64,000 nt of DNA from Candidatus Gemmiger stercorigallinarum (GTDB taxonomy: Bacteria > Bacillota > Clostridia > Oscillospirales > Ruminococcaceae), in contig DWWX01000021.1 of NCBI GenBank assembly GCA_019119495.1, forward strand, positions 41,315-105,314, given 5' to 3'. The translations under genes were made by a program, and so were the position numbers. The notes under the pieces are model-generated. The model did not search any database and was not told where the DNA came from. It saw nothing but the letters and a program-made list of their open reading frames with translations. Position 1 is the stretch's first letter. Each line of letters starts with the position of its first letter. This document shows positions 7,848 to 16,425 of the stretch, piece after piece.

Positions 7848-10553
7848 ATGGCAAAGGAACTCGCCAAACAGTACGACCCCAGATCCACCGAGGACCGGAT
7901 CTACCAGACCTGGTGCGACAAGGGCTATTTCCACACCCAAATCGACCGCAGCAAAAAGCCGTTTACCATCGTTATGCCGCCGCCCAACGTCACCGGCCAG
8001 CTGCACATGGGCCACGCCATGGACGAGACCTGGCAGGATATCCTGACCCGCTACAAGCGGATGCAGGGCTACGCGGCCTTGTGGGTGCCCGGCACCGACC
8101 ATGCTTCCATCGCCACCGAGGCCAAGGTGGTGGCCGAGATGGCCAAGGAAGGCCTGACCAAGGACATGCTGGGCCGCGACGGCTTTTTGGAGCGCGCCTG
8201 GGCCTGGAAGGAAAAGTACGGCAGCCGCATCGTCAGCCAGCTGAAAAAGCTGGGCTGCTCCTGCGACTGGGAGCGGGAACGCTTTACCATGGACGAGGGC
8301 TGCTCCGACGCGGTGAAGGAAGTGTTCGTCCGCCTGTACGACCAGGGCCTGATCTACCGCGGCAACCGCATGGTCAACTGGTGCCCCCACTGCAACACCT
8401 CCATCTCGGACGCCGAGGTGGAATATGAGGAGAAGGACGGCAGCTTCTGGCACCTGCTCTACCCGGTCAAGGAGACCGGCGAGATGCTGGAGCTAGCCAC
8501 CACCCGCCCCGAGACGATGCTGGGCGACACCGCTGTGGCCATCAACCCGGACGACCCCCGCTACGCCCACCTGCACGGTTGCCATGTGATCCTGCCGCTG
8601 CTGAACAAGGAGCTCCCCATCGTCTGCGACGAGCACGCCGACATGGAAAAGGGCACCGGCGTGGTCAAGATCACCCCCGCCCACGACCCCAACGACTTTG
8701 AGGTGGGCAAGCGCCACGATCTGCCCATGGTCCGCGTGCTGACCTACGACGGCCGCATGACCGGCGCCGCCGACAAGGCCGAGGCCGACGCACTGAAAGC
8801 CAGCGGCCGGGCCGCCGCCGACGAGCCGGATGTGCTGGACTGCGGCAAGTACGCCGGCATGACCGCCATGCAGGCCCGCAAGGCCATCCTGGCCGACCTG
8901 GAGGCCGGCGGCTACCTGAAAGAGACCGAGTCCATTAAGCACGAGGTGGGCACCTGCTACCGCTGCCACACCGTCATCGAGCCGATGGTGTCCAAGCAGT
9001 GGTTCGTCAAGATGGAGCCGCTGGCCGGCCCTGCCATCGAGGCGGTGGAAAAGGGTGACATCAAGTTTGTGCCCGAACGCTTTACCAAAAACTACCTGAA
9101 CTGGATGCGCGGCACCCGCGACTGGTGCATCAGCCGCCAGCTGTGGTGGGGCCACCAGATCCCCGCTTGGTACTGCGCCGACTGCGGCGAGACCATCGTG
9201 GCCAAAGAGGCCCCCAAAACCTGCCCCCGCTGCGGCGGCGCCAGCCTGGCCCAGGACCCGGACACGCTGGACACCTGGTTCTCCAGCGCGCTGTGGCCCT
9301 TCTCCACGCTGGGCTGGCCCAACGAGACCGAGGACTACGACTATTTCTACCCCACCAGCACGCTGGTCACCGGTTACGACATCATCGGTTTCTGGGTGTC
9401 CCGCATGATCTTCTCCGGCCTGGCCTACACCGGCAAGGCGCCCTTTGACACCGTGCTGATCCACGGCATCGTCCGCGACAGCCAGGGCCGCAAAATGTCC
9501 AAGAGCCTGGGCAACGGCATCGACCCGCTGGAGGTCATCGACCAGTACGGCGCCGACGCCCTGCGCATGATGCTGGTGGTGGGCTCCACCGCCGGCAACG
9601 ACATGCGCTACAGCGAGGAGCGGGTCAAGGCCTGCCGCAACTTTGCCAACAAGCTGTGGAACGCCAGCCGCTTTGTGCAGATGAACCTGCCGGAGGACTT
9701 CCAGCCCGGCCTGCCGGCGGAAAGCCTGTTGGACATGAGCGACAAGTGGGTGCTCTCGCAGCTGAACGCCACCGCCCGCGACGCCACCGCCAACCTGGAC
9801 AAGTACGAGATGGGCCTGGCCGCCGACAAGATCGAGCATTTTATCTGGGAGGTCTACTGCGACTGGTATATCGAGATCTGCAAGGCGCGGCTGAACTCCG
9901 GCGACGCGCAGCAGGCCGACACCGCCCGCAAGGTGCTGGTGTATGTGCTGAGCCAGGCGCTCAAGCTGCTGCATCCTTTCATGCCCTTTGTCACCGAGGC
10001 CATCTACCAGAGCCTGCCCGGCAGCGCCGAGACCATCATGGACCAGGCCTGGCCGGTGTTTGACGCCGCCCATGACTGGCCGGAGGAGGAAGCCGACTTC
10101 AACAAGCTGATGGACTACATCAAGGCGGTGCGCGCGGTGCGCAACGATATGAACGTCCACCCGGCCAAAAAGACCAGCATGGTCATCGAGACGGCGGACG
10201 AAAACGCCTTCCGCAAGGGCGAGGCCTACCTGGCCCGGTTCGCCTTTGCCACCGACGTGACGCTGACCGCCCGTTACGACGGCGATACCGCCGGCATGGT
10301 GCAGGTCAACACCCCCGCCGCCCGCGGTTTTATCCCCATGATGGAGCTGATTGACCGCGAGAAGGAGCTGGCCCGCCTGAACCGCGAGCTGGCCAAGGCA
10401 GAGAAAGAGCTGGCCACCTTCGAGAATCAGCTGGCCAACCCCAAGTTTGTGGAAAAGGCCCCCGCCAAGCTGGTGGAGGACGTGCGCGCCAAGCAGGCCG
10501 CCGCCAGGGACAAGCTGGCCAACATCCGCCAGTCCATCCAGGCCCTGGGCTGA
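7848..10553 (+). CDS. valS: Valyl-tRNA synthetase
   Basis: Class Ia aminoacyl-tRNA synthetase charging tRNA-Val, 901 residues, within the normal range. The HIGH motif appears as HMGH at 53-56 in PPPNVTGQLHMGHAMD. A CP1 editing domain follows, and the KMSKS motif lies near 548-552 (GRKMSKSLGNG). A zinc-ribbon-like CADCGE/CPRCGG pair lies near residue 445. The last 60 residues form the ValS-type coiled coil (EKELARLNRELAKAEKEL). An upstream in-frame ATG inside the T-box terminator is rejected in favour of the ATG at 7848, preceded by AAGGAGG. It is transcribed alone under a valine T-box and ended by the 10593 terminator. Confidence 0.97.
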   Translation: MAKELAKQYDPRSTEDRIYQTWCDKGYFHTQIDRSKKPFTIVMPPPNVTGQLHMGHAMDETWQDILTRYKRMQGYAALWVPGTDHASIATEAKVVAEMAKEGLTKDMLGRDGFLERAWAWKEKYGSRIVSQLKKLGCSCDWERERFTMDEGCSDAVKEVFVRLYDQGLIYRGNRMVNWCPHCNTSISDAEVEYEEKDGSFWHLLYPVKETGEMLELATTRPETMLGDTAVAINPDDPRYAHLHGCHVILPLLNKELPIVCDEHADMEKGTGVVKITPAHDPNDFEVGKRHDLPMVRVLTYDGRMTGAADKAEADALKASGRAAADEPDVLDCGKYAGMTAMQARKAILADLEAGGYLKETESIKHEVGTCYRCHTVIEPMVSKQWFVKMEPLAGPAIEAVEKGDIKFVPERFTKNYLNWMRGTRDWCISRQLWWGHQIPAWYCADCGETIVAKEAPKTCPRCGGASLAQDPDTLDTWFSSALWPFSTLGWPNETEDYDYFYPTSTLVTGYDIIGFWVSRMIFSGLAYTGKAPFDTVLIHGIVRDSQGRKMSKSLGNGIDPLEVIDQYGADALRMMLVVGSTAGNDMRYSEERVKACRNFANKLWNASRFVQMNLPEDFQPGLPAESLLDMSDKWVLSQLNATARDATANLDKYEMGLAADKIEHFIWEVYCDWYIEICKARLNSGDAQQADTARKVLVYVLSQALKLLHPFMPFVTEAIYQSLPGSAETIMDQAWPVFDAAHDWPEEEADFNKLMDYIKAVRAVRNDMNVHPAKKTSMVIETADENAFRKGEAYLARFAFATDVTLTARYDGDTAGMVQVNTPAARGFIPMMELIDREKELARLNRELAKAEKELATFENQLANPKFVEKAPAKLVEDVRAKQAAARDKLANIRQSIQALG

Positions 10554-10592
10554 TCGGCCTGAAAAGCCGCCCGGCGGCGTAAAAAAAGAAAG

Positions 10593-10625
10593 AAGGCCGG
10601 CACGGCAAGACGCCGTGCCGGCCTT
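10593..10625 (+). terminator. Terminator after valS
   Basis: 14-bp stem AAGGCCGGCACGGC (10593-10606) with 10612-10625 and loop AAGAC, followed by GTTG; T-run is short. Confidence 0.75.
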
Positions 10626-10644
10626 GTTGCGCCCTGTTCCCGTC

Positions 10645-10673
10645 TTGCCATCCCGCCGGCCCGATGCTATAAT
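10645..10673 (+). promoter_or_regulatory. Promoter of the vanZ-like/folC operon
   Basis: TTGCCA (10645-10650), 17-base spacer, perfect TATAAT (10668-10673). Confidence 0.82.
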
Positions 10674-10799
10674 GTCGGTACAGCGCGGGCGGCTTTGCGG
10701 CAGGGCCTGCGCTGTGCGATATCTGTGTCTGCCATACAGTAGAGGGAAAGATGCGCGGCTTGCCTGCGGCATCCGCGCAGAAAGGAAAAACAAAGTATC

Positions 10800-11432
10800 A
10801 TGTCCAACGAAACCGAAAAGACCAGCCCCTGGCTGATCGCGTTCCGGGTGATCTTTACCATCGCCGTGGCGGGGTGCATCCTGTTCATCTTCAGCAACTC
10901 GCTGGAGATCGGGCCGGAATCCTCCGCCCGCAGCCAGGCGGTCATGCGCTATATGAACGCCATCCTGGACCGCATCGGCCTGGGCCCTGTGTCCGAGCAC
11001 ACCATCCGCAAGCTGGCCCATTTTGCCGAGTACTGCCTGGAGGGCCTGCTGCTCACGCTCTGCCTGCGGGTCTATACCCGGCGGTTTGTGCGGCACATCA
11101 GCTGGCCGCTTTTGGGCGGCCTGCTCACCGCCGTCACCGACGAGACCATCCAGCGGTATGTGGCCGGGCGCTCGTCCCAGGTCACCGACGTCTGGATCGA
11201 CTTTGCCGGCGTGGTGGCCGGCATGCTGGTGTCGCTGGTGCTTTTGCTGATCGTCCGCGCCGTCACCTCCTTCTATTCTATCAAGAAGGAGAACCGCCGC
11301 CTGCGCCAGGAGCGGGACGAGCTGCGCCGCCGGCAGGCACGCATCCGCCGCCAGCCCGCCGGGCACGACGCCCCGGACGCCGCCGGCGCCGAAACCGACT
11401 ATGAACTTGAAGAAGGGGAGGAATACCAATGA
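10800..11432 (+). CDS. VanZ-like family membrane protein
   Basis: 210 residues with about four membrane helices (residues 12-32, 82-102, 107-120 and 135-160 approximately). The VanZ-like signature is present: IFSNSLE after the first helix, then KLAHFAEYCLEGLLLTL, LLGGLLTAVTDETIQRY and GRSSQVTDVWIDFAGVVAG. VanZ lowers teicoplanin binding in enterococci; the function of chromosomal homologues is mostly unknown. The C-terminal tail (about 165-210) is charged, Arg-rich then acidic, and probably cytoplasmic. The stop overlaps the folC start by four bases (ATGA), so the two are translationally coupled. The start ATG is preceded by AGAAAGG. Confidence 0.88.
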   Translation: MSNETEKTSPWLIAFRVIFTIAVAGCILFIFSNSLEIGPESSARSQAVMRYMNAILDRIGLGPVSEHTIRKLAHFAEYCLEGLLLTLCLRVYTRRFVRHISWPLLGGLLTAVTDETIQRYVAGRSSQVTDVWIDFAGVVAGMLVSLVLLLIVRAVTSFYSIKKENRRLRQERDELRRRQARIRRQPAGHDAPDAAGAETDYELEEGEEYQ

Positions 11433-12721
11433 CCCCGCAACAGGCAATCGACGCCCTGCACGCGCTGCCCCGCGGCGGGCACGGCACGCTGGACCGCATG
11501 CGCGCCTTGATGAACGCCCTGGGCAACCCGGAAAAGGACCTGAAATGCGTGCAGATCGCCGGCACCAACGGCAAGGGCACGCTGGCGGTGATGACCGCCT
11601 CCATCCTGCAAAAGGCCGGCTACAAGACCGGCCTGACCATCAGCCCCTATGTCACCGATTTCCGCGAGCGGTTCCAGATCAACGGCGAGATGATCCCGCC
11701 CCAAACGCTGGCCGATTTGACCCAGCGGGTGCTGGACGTCATCGACGCCATTGTCATCGACGGGGGCGACAGCCCGCGGGAGTTTGAGGCGGTTACCGCG
11801 GTGGCGCTGCTGTGGTTTGCCCAGTCGGCCTGCGACATTGTGGTGCTGGAGACCGGCATGGGCGGCCTGTACGACGCCACCAACATCGTGCCCCGCACGC
11901 TGGTGGCGGCCATCACCCGCATCGGCATGGACCACATGGAATTTCTGGGCGATACCCTGGCGGACATCGCCGCCGAAAAAGCCGGCATCATCAAGGACGG
12001 CTGCACTGTCGTCTGCTACCCCGACCAGCCGCAGGAGGCCATGGGGCCCATCCTGACCGCCGCGGCCAACGCCCATGCCGCCATCGTTACGCCGGAGACC
12101 GACGACCTGGTCCGCCGCAAATGCCGCCCGCTGGAAAACTACATCGACTACGGCGGCTACCAGGTCATGCTCAAAATGCCCGGCCGCCACCAGGGCTGGC
12201 ACGCCGCCATGGCGGTGGAGATCGCCCTGACCCTGTGGCGGGAGCACGGCTTTGCCATCTCGGACGAGGCCATCCTGGACGGATTGGCCGCCGCCCGGAT
12301 GCCTGCCCGGCTGGAAGTGCTGCGCCGCCACCCGCTGCTTTTGCTGGACGGCTGCCACAACCCGGACGGCGCCGCCGGCCTGGCCCAGACGCTGGCCGAC
12401 GCCGGCTACGAGGGGAACCTGGTGGCGGTCATCGGTATGGTGGCGGACAAGGACATCGACGGCTTTTTGGACAAGCTGGAACCCTGCTTTGAAAAAGTGT
12501 TCACCACCGCGCCCTCCACGCCGCGGGCGCTGCCTGCGGAAGAATTGCGGAAAAAGGCCCGCTTCCATTTTGACGCCGAGGCGGGCGGCCCGGTGGAGCA
12601 GGCCATCCGCAAGGCGGTGGACTACGCCGACGACCATAACCTGCCCGGCGTGGTGGTGTGCGGCAGCCTGTATCTGGCCGCCGACGCCCGCCCGCTGCTG
12701 CTGAAAGAGGCGGAAAACTGA
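11429..12721 (+). CDS. folC: Bifunctional folylpolyglutamate synthase / dihydrofolate synthase
   Basis: Mur-ligase-superfamily enzyme that adds glutamate to dihydropteroate and to folates, keeping folate in the cytoplasm. 430 residues, normal length. The ATP loop is GTNGKGTLAV (about residues 48-57). The metal-binding stretch ETGMGGLYDATNIV and ITRIGMDHMEFLG follow, and the C-terminal domain carries LDGCHNPDGAAGLAQTL. The ATG lies inside the vanZ-like stop (ATGA), with GGGGAGG just upstream. No other folate gene is nearby. The transcript ends at the hairpin 12748-12780. Confidence 0.95.
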   Translation: MTPQQAIDALHALPRGGHGTLDRMRALMNALGNPEKDLKCVQIAGTNGKGTLAVMTASILQKAGYKTGLTISPYVTDFRERFQINGEMIPPQTLADLTQRVLDVIDAIVIDGGDSPREFEAVTAVALLWFAQSACDIVVLETGMGGLYDATNIVPRTLVAAITRIGMDHMEFLGDTLADIAAEKAGIIKDGCTVVCYPDQPQEAMGPILTAAANAHAAIVTPETDDLVRRKCRPLENYIDYGGYQVMLKMPGRHQGWHAAMAVEIALTLWREHGFAISDEAILDGLAAARMPARLEVLRRHPLLLLDGCHNPDGAAGLAQTLADAGYEGNLVAVIGMVADKDIDGFLDKLEPCFEKVFTTAPSTPRALPAEELRKKARFHFDAEAGGPVEQAIRKAVDYADDHNLPGVVVCGSLYLAADARPLLLKEAEN

Positions 12722-12747
12722 CCGACGCACCCCCAAAAAGATAAAAC

Positions 12748-12780
12748 GAAAGCCCTGCTGCGGCAAGCAGCAGGGCTTTC
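12748..12780. terminator. Terminator after folC, possibly bidirectional
   Basis: 13-bp stem GAAAGCCCTGCTG (12748-12760) with 12768-12780. It lies between folC and the convergent DUF4177 gene; the A-rich left flank gives a T-rich tail on the minus strand. Confidence 0.8.
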
Positions 12781-12810
12781 GCTGTGCAGAAGGGCGAAAA
12801 GCGGCCGGGT

Positions 12811-13008
12811 TCAGGCTTCCCGCTCAAACACCAGGTCTGCTTTGCGCGGGCAGCCGTTGGCGCTGACCTCGGTGGGGATCAGCCCCACATAGCGCCAGCC
12901 CCCGGCGGCCCGGCGGGCGATGATCTCCCGGTGCTCCTCCGCCACGGCCAGCACGGCGGCGTGGGCATTGTACGGGACGGGTTCGTACGCGTATTCATAG
13001 TGTTTCAT
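12811..13008 (-). CDS. DUF4177 domain protein
   Basis: 65-residue cytoplasmic protein, the usual size for DUF4177. The family pattern is visible: an aromatic N-terminus (MKHYEYAYEPV), EEHREIIARRAAGGWRYVGLIP in the middle and LVFERE at the end. Function is unknown for the family. AAAAGGAGG lies 8 bases before the ATG. It sits 60 bases after the ABC permease on the same strand and could be the last gene of that operon, since no promoter is evident between them. It has no signal peptide or membrane helix. Confidence 0.82.
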   Translation of the reverse strand: MKHYEYAYEPVPYNAHAAVLAVAEEHREIIARRAAGGWRYVGLIPTEVSANGCPRKADLVFEREA

Positions 13009-13068
13009 GGGCAGACGCCTCCTTTTGGCGTTTTGGGCGGCCCGGCGGCCGCCCGAAGCGCGGCGCGG

Positions 13069-13731
13069 TCAATACTCCTTTTTCCGGTAGATCGCGGTGC
13101 TTACGCCCCAGCTGGCCAGGAACAGCACCAGGCTGACCCCGGCCAGCGCGGCGGATGCCAGCAGGGAAAGCACTTCGTCGGAAAGGCCGCTGGCATCCGC
13201 CGCGGCGTTCAGGCCGTCAAGCGCGCCGTCCGGCAGGCGGGTGAACACCAGCATGACCAGGCAGAAGATGCCCGCCAGCACCAGCAGGACGGCGGTGCGC
13301 GCCCGGTCGCAGCCGAACTTGTAGCTCAGCGGTACGCTCAGGGAAAAATAAAACGTCGAGGTGGTAGCCGCCGAGAGGATGCCCAGCAGGATCTCGGCTG
13401 AATCGCCCTTGCTGGCCACGGGCGAGAGAACAAACGCCGCGGCGGCCAGCAGGCACCCGGCCAGGATGGCGCCGCCGCCCAAAATATACTTGCTGCCCAC
13501 CAGCGCCGCCGGCCGCACCGGCAGCGTGTGGCCGTACATGTCCCAGTGGCTGTACTCGTCAAAGCTGATGGCGCTTTGCACGTACATGCCCAGCACAAAC
13601 ACCAGCGCATAGAGCATGAACGGCATATCGAACAAAATGGCCCAGACGATGTACAGCACAAACACCACCAGAAAGTTTTTCTTGTACCGGGATGTCAGGG
13701 TACACAGGTCTTTGTAAAGCAAACCTTTCAT
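13069..13731 (-). CDS. ABC-2 type transporter permease (paralogue 1)
   Basis: 220-residue permease with about six hydrophobic segments. It opens with MKGLLYKDLCTLTSRYKKNF and ends with a lysine-rich tail (YRKKEY), both nearly shared with the next permease (13767-14507), so the pair arose by duplication. This N-terminus (KGLLYKDL) is typical of ABC-2 permeases in Firmicutes encoded with a YtrA-type GntR regulator. AAGGAGGG lies 8 bases before the ATG at 13731; the longer frame upstream is rejected. It probably forms a heterodimeric exporter with the second permease and the ATPase at 14504. The substrate is unknown; relatives respond to cell-wall-active agents. Confidence 0.87.
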   Translation of the reverse strand: MKGLLYKDLCTLTSRYKKNFLVVFVLYIVWAILFDMPFMLYALVFVLGMYVQSAISFDEYSHWDMYGHTLPVRPAALVGSKYILGGGAILAGCLLAAAAFVLSPVASKGDSAEILLGILSAATTSTFYFSLSVPLSYKFGCDRARTAVLLVLAGIFCLVMLVFTRLPDGALDGLNAAADASGLSDEVLSLLASAALAGVSLVLFLASWGVSTAIYRKKEY

Positions 13732-13766
13732 GGAATGTTCCCTCCTTGTCAGGCGGTTTCCCTCTG

Positions 13767-14507
13767 TCAAAACTCTTTTTTCTTGTAGATCGCGGTGCTC
13801 AGCGCCCAGCTGGCGGCGTACAGCGCCGCACTGGCAAGCAGCATGACCAGGATCGTCCACTGAATGCGCCCGCCTTCCTGGATCGCAACGGTCAGGTTGC
13901 CGTACCAGACCTCCGTGCCGGGGGCCAGCCCGGCCGCCAGGTCCTGGGCCGCGCCCATCGGGCCGCGCAGGCCGAGAAAGCGCCCCAGACTTTCCTGCAT
14001 CCCCTGGGGCAGGGCAAATGCCGCGGCGGCCAGGCCGCCCACCAGCATAAAAATGGCAAGGATCACCGCTGTGCGCGCCCGGTCGCTGCCAAACTTGTAG
14101 CCCAGCGGCATGCTGAGCGAAAAGTAAAAGCAGGTCAGGCAGGCCGCCGCCAGCAGCCCCAGCAGGACCTCCTCCGGCGAGCCCTTCGTCTCGCTGGGAT
14201 CAAACACGAACGCCAGAAAGGCGATCAGGCAGCCGGCCAGGATGGCGCATCCGCCCAGGATAAACTTGCTGCCCACCATGGCGGCTGGGGTCACCGGCAG
14301 CGTGCGGCCGTAGACGTCCCAGCGGCTCTGCTCGTCAAAGCTGAGAGAAGTCTGCACATACAGCCCCAGCACAAACACCAGCGCATACAGCATAAACGAC
14401 AGATCCAAAAGGATCGCCATGCCCAGATACAGCACAAGCAGCAGGATAAAGTTATTCTTGTACCGGGCCGTCATGGTGCACAGGTCCTTGTAAAGCAGGC
14501 CCTTCAT
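13767..14507 (-). CDS. ABC-2 type transporter permease (paralogue 2)
   Basis: 246-residue permease with about six membrane helices. It is clearly paralogous to the neighbouring 220-residue permease: same MKGLLYKDLCT start, SFDEQSRWDVYGRTLPVTP loop, SKFILGGCAILAGCL and YKFGSDRARTAV. It carries a longer periplasmic insertion near residues 185-215 (GLRGPMGAAQDLAAG). Its start overlaps the ATPase stop by four bases (ATGA), so expression is coupled to the ATPase. The two permeases plus one ATPase suggest an exporter with two different membrane subunits. Confidence 0.88.
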   Translation of the reverse strand: MKGLLYKDLCTMTARYKNNFILLLVLYLGMAILLDLSFMLYALVFVLGLYVQTSLSFDEQSRWDVYGRTLPVTPAAMVGSKFILGGCAILAGCLIAFLAFVFDPSETKGSPEEVLLGLLAAACLTCFYFSLSMPLGYKFGSDRARTAVILAIFMLVGGLAAAAFALPQGMQESLGRFLGLRGPMGAAQDLAAGLAPGTEVWYGNLTVAIQEGGRIQWTILVMLLASAALYAASWALSTAIYKKKEF

Positions 14508-15370
14508 TGCTTTTCCCTCCCGGAATAAAACCGCATGATGTCGTCGATGCCGGCGTGGTCCAGCACCGCGCCGGGCAGCAGGCGGGATACCTGTGCGCGG
14601 TCTTTTACCAGTGTTTCGCAGCCGAAATCGGTGCGGCGGGTGTGGATGATGCAGCGTTCCGGCAAAGCGGCCAGCTGCTCCTGCCGGCAGCGCAGGATGC
14701 CGTACTCGGCCAGAAGGGCGTCCTTGTCCTCCTGGAACAGCAGCCTGCCGCGGTGCAGGTAGGCGATGCTGTCGGCCACCTGCTCCAAGTCGCTGGTGAT
14801 GTGGCTGCTGATCAGGATGCTGCGGCTCTCGTCCTGGATAAAGTCCAAAAACAGGTCCAGCATCTCGCCGCGGACTACGGGGTCCAGGCCGGCGGTGGCC
14901 TCGTCCAGCACCAGCAGATGGGGATGGTGGGCCAGCGCGGTGGCCAGGCTCAGCTTCATGCGCATGCCGCGGCTGTAAGTCTTGACTGTCTTGGCGGCGT
15001 CCAGCCCAAACCGCGCCAGCAGGCCGCGGTAGGCTTCGCCGTCCCACCGGCCGCCAAAGATGCCGGCCAGGCTTTTGCCGATCTGTTTGGCGGTCATCGA
15101 CTCGTAAAAATAGGCGTCCTCAAACACCACGCCCAGGTCTGCGCGGCTGGCAAGGTCGCCGGGCGCGCCGCCCAGCAGGGTGATCTCGCCGGCGTCGGCG
15201 GGGTTGATGCCGGTCAGCAGCTTTAACAGCGTGGTTTTGCCCGCGCCGTTTTCGCCCACCAGGCCGACGATGCTGCCGGCGGGCACGGTCAAATCAACAG
15301 GGCCAAGGGTGAAACCGGGATAACGCTTCTCGACGCCGCGCAAAACGGCATTGCAGGCTGCGGTTTCCAT
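14504..15370 (-). CDS. ABC transporter ATP-binding protein
   Basis: 288-residue ATPase powering the two ABC-2 permeases. Walker A is GENGAGKTT (about 39-47), the signature motif is YSRGMRMKLSLATAL, Walker B is LLVLDEATAGLDP, and the H-loop is ISSH. The last 90 residues form the C-terminal extension common in YtrB/BcrA-like ATPases. The ATG at 15370 is chosen because GGGAGG lies 7 bases upstream; the ATG at 15385 would overlap gntR without a ribosome binding site. It starts 2 bases after the gntR stop, so the operon is gntR-ATPase-permease-permease. Confidence 0.93.
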   Translation of the reverse strand: METAACNAVLRGVEKRYPGFTLGPVDLTVPAGSIVGLVGENGAGKTTLLKLLTGINPADAGEITLLGGAPGDLASRADLGVVFEDAYFYESMTAKQIGKSLAGIFGGRWDGEAYRGLLARFGLDAAKTVKTYSRGMRMKLSLATALAHHPHLLVLDEATAGLDPVVRGEMLDLFLDFIQDESRSILISSHITSDLEQVADSIAYLHRGRLLFQEDKDALLAEYGILRCRQEQLAALPERCIIHTRRTDFGCETLVKDRAQVSRLLPGAVLDHAGIDDIMRFYSGREKQ

Positions 15371-15372
15371 AG

Positions 15373-15744
15373 TCAATCCTCCCATAATACATTCAGGGTA
15401 TCCAGGACCTCGTCGTAGCTGACGCCGCCTGTTTTCGCCGCGTTGACGGCGTTCTGCAGGTGGGTCTCGACCTGCTTGAGCATCTCCTCGCGGCGCAGTT
15501 CGGGGTTCTGCGCCGCCACAAAGCTGCCCTTGCCGGGGGCGGTGACGATAAAACCGTCCGCCTCCAGGTCCTCATAAGCTCGTTTGGTGGTGATGACGCT
15601 GATGCGCAGCTCCTTGGCCAAAAGCCGGATGCTGGGCAGGGCGTCGCCCTCTTTTAATGTGCCGGACAGGATCTGCTCCTTGATCTGCCGCGTGATCTGC
15701 GCGTAGATGGGCTCCTGCCCGGTGTTGGAGATGTACAGCTCCAT
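15373..15744 (-). CDS. GntR-family (YtrA-type) transcriptional regulator
   Basis: 123-residue repressor. An N-terminal winged helix-turn-helix is visible (EPIYAQITRQIKEQILSG, ALPSIRLLAKELRISVITTKRAYEDLEADG, TAPGKGSFVA) with only a short helical tail for dimerisation, which marks the YtrA subfamily. YtrA proteins normally repress their own operon, which here encodes an ABC exporter. AAGGGAG precedes the ATG at 15744; a longer frame to 15849 is rejected because it would start within the promoter. The promoter just upstream overlaps repeated TATATACACA elements, the likely operator. Confidence 0.92.
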   Translation of the reverse strand: MELYISNTGQEPIYAQITRQIKEQILSGTLKEGDALPSIRLLAKELRISVITTKRAYEDLEADGFIVTAPGKGSFVAAQNPELRREEMLKQVETHLQNAVNAAKTGGVSYDEVLDTLNVLWED

Positions 15745-15840
15745 GGCGCTGCTCCCTTCGCTGGGTTTGGATGCCGCCGGCAAAGCCCTGCGCATTGGCC
15801 CTGCGGGCGGCATCCGGTAAGATTTGAACTGTTCATATCT

Positions 15841-15878
15841 TATATACACAGTATATACGGTATATACACAGCTGTCAA
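15841..15878 (-). promoter_or_regulatory. Promoter and likely operator of the gntR-ABC operon
   Basis: Minus strand TTGACA (15878-15873), 17-base spacer, TATACT (15855-15850). The spacer and -10 carry TATATACACA twice on the plus strand (15841-15850 and 15861-15870), 20 bases apart, with GTATATACGG between them. Two helical turns between copies and overlap with the promoter suggest GntR autorepression. Confidence 0.82.
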
Positions 15879-15929
15879 TAGGGAAGATCCACTTTTTACA
15901 AGTCTAATTTTTTGAAATGAAAAACAAGA

Positions 15930-15966
15930 AAAGCAAGAGCATCTTGTAAAAAGATGCCCTTGCTTT
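15930..15966 (-). terminator. Terminator after the lrp-GNAT operon
   Basis: Stem AAAGCAAG-GCATCTT with AAGATG-CTTGCTTT around a short loop; on the minus strand it is followed by TCTTGTTTTTC. Confidence 0.85.
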
Positions 15967-15990
15967 GGCCAATATAATTTCCCGGCGGGG

Positions 15991-16425
15991 TCAATCTGCG
16001 CGCCGCCACACCATGGTCAGCTCCGGCTGGCCGGTGTCCGGGTCGATGCCCTCGGCGGCGACGGCAAAGCCCTCCCGCCGGTAAAAGGCCGCCGCGCGGG
16101 GGTTCTGCCGGTAGACGTGCAGCGTCAGCGCAGGGTGCAGCGCCTTGCACCGGTCCAGTAGCTGCCGGCCGACGCCCCGGCCGCGGGCGGAGTCGTCCAC
16201 AAAGATGCCGGCCAGATAATCCCCCTGCAGGCCGGCAAAGCCCAGCACGGCACCGCCGGCCTCGTACACGTGCAGTTCGGCCTGCGGCAGCTGCCGCCGC
16301 ACCTGCGGGGCATTGCCGGTCCAGTATTCGGCCGGCACAAAGCAGTGGGCCTGCAGGTTGGCGGCCAGCCAGATCTCCATGACCCGGTCCAGGTCGGCAG
16401 GGGCAAAGGGGCGCACCATGGTCAT
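15991..16425 (-). CDS. GNAT-family N-acetyltransferase
   Basis: 144-residue acetyl-CoA-dependent acyltransferase. The GNAT core is visible: the beta-4 strand LAGIFVDDSARGRGVGRQLLD with the RGRGVG pyrophosphate loop, then LTLHVYRQNPRAAAFYRREGF, the NxxAxxFYxxxGF signature. It resembles YjaB/RimI-like small acetyltransferases; the substrate is unknown. The start at 16425 overlaps the lrp stop (ATGA). A second ATG two codons later is also well placed behind GGAGGAGG, so the N-terminus could be two residues shorter. It is co-transcribed with lrp. Confidence 0.88.
   Translation of the reverse strand: MTMVRPFAPADLDRVMEIWLAANLQAHCFVPAEYWTGNAPQVRRQLPQAELHVYEAGGAVLGFAGLQGDYLAGIFVDDSARGRGVGRQLLDRCKALHPALTLHVYRQNPRAAAFYRREGFAVAAEGIDPDTGQPELTMVWRRAD

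Noticed and set aside
8493..11447. 984-residue minus-strand frame opposite valS and the vanZ-like gene
   Set aside because: Antisense shadow crossing a terminator and promoter of the plus strand.
13069..13731. Permease 1 as a degraded copy of permease 2
   Set aside because: Its frame is intact with a full set of helices, its own AAGGAGG and a conserved tail; only a loop is shorter.
15841..15870. TATATACACA repeats as a CRISPR or microsatellite
   Set aside because: Only two copies with a related middle word, inside a promoter; an operator is the simpler reading. No CRISPR array was seen anywhere in the window.
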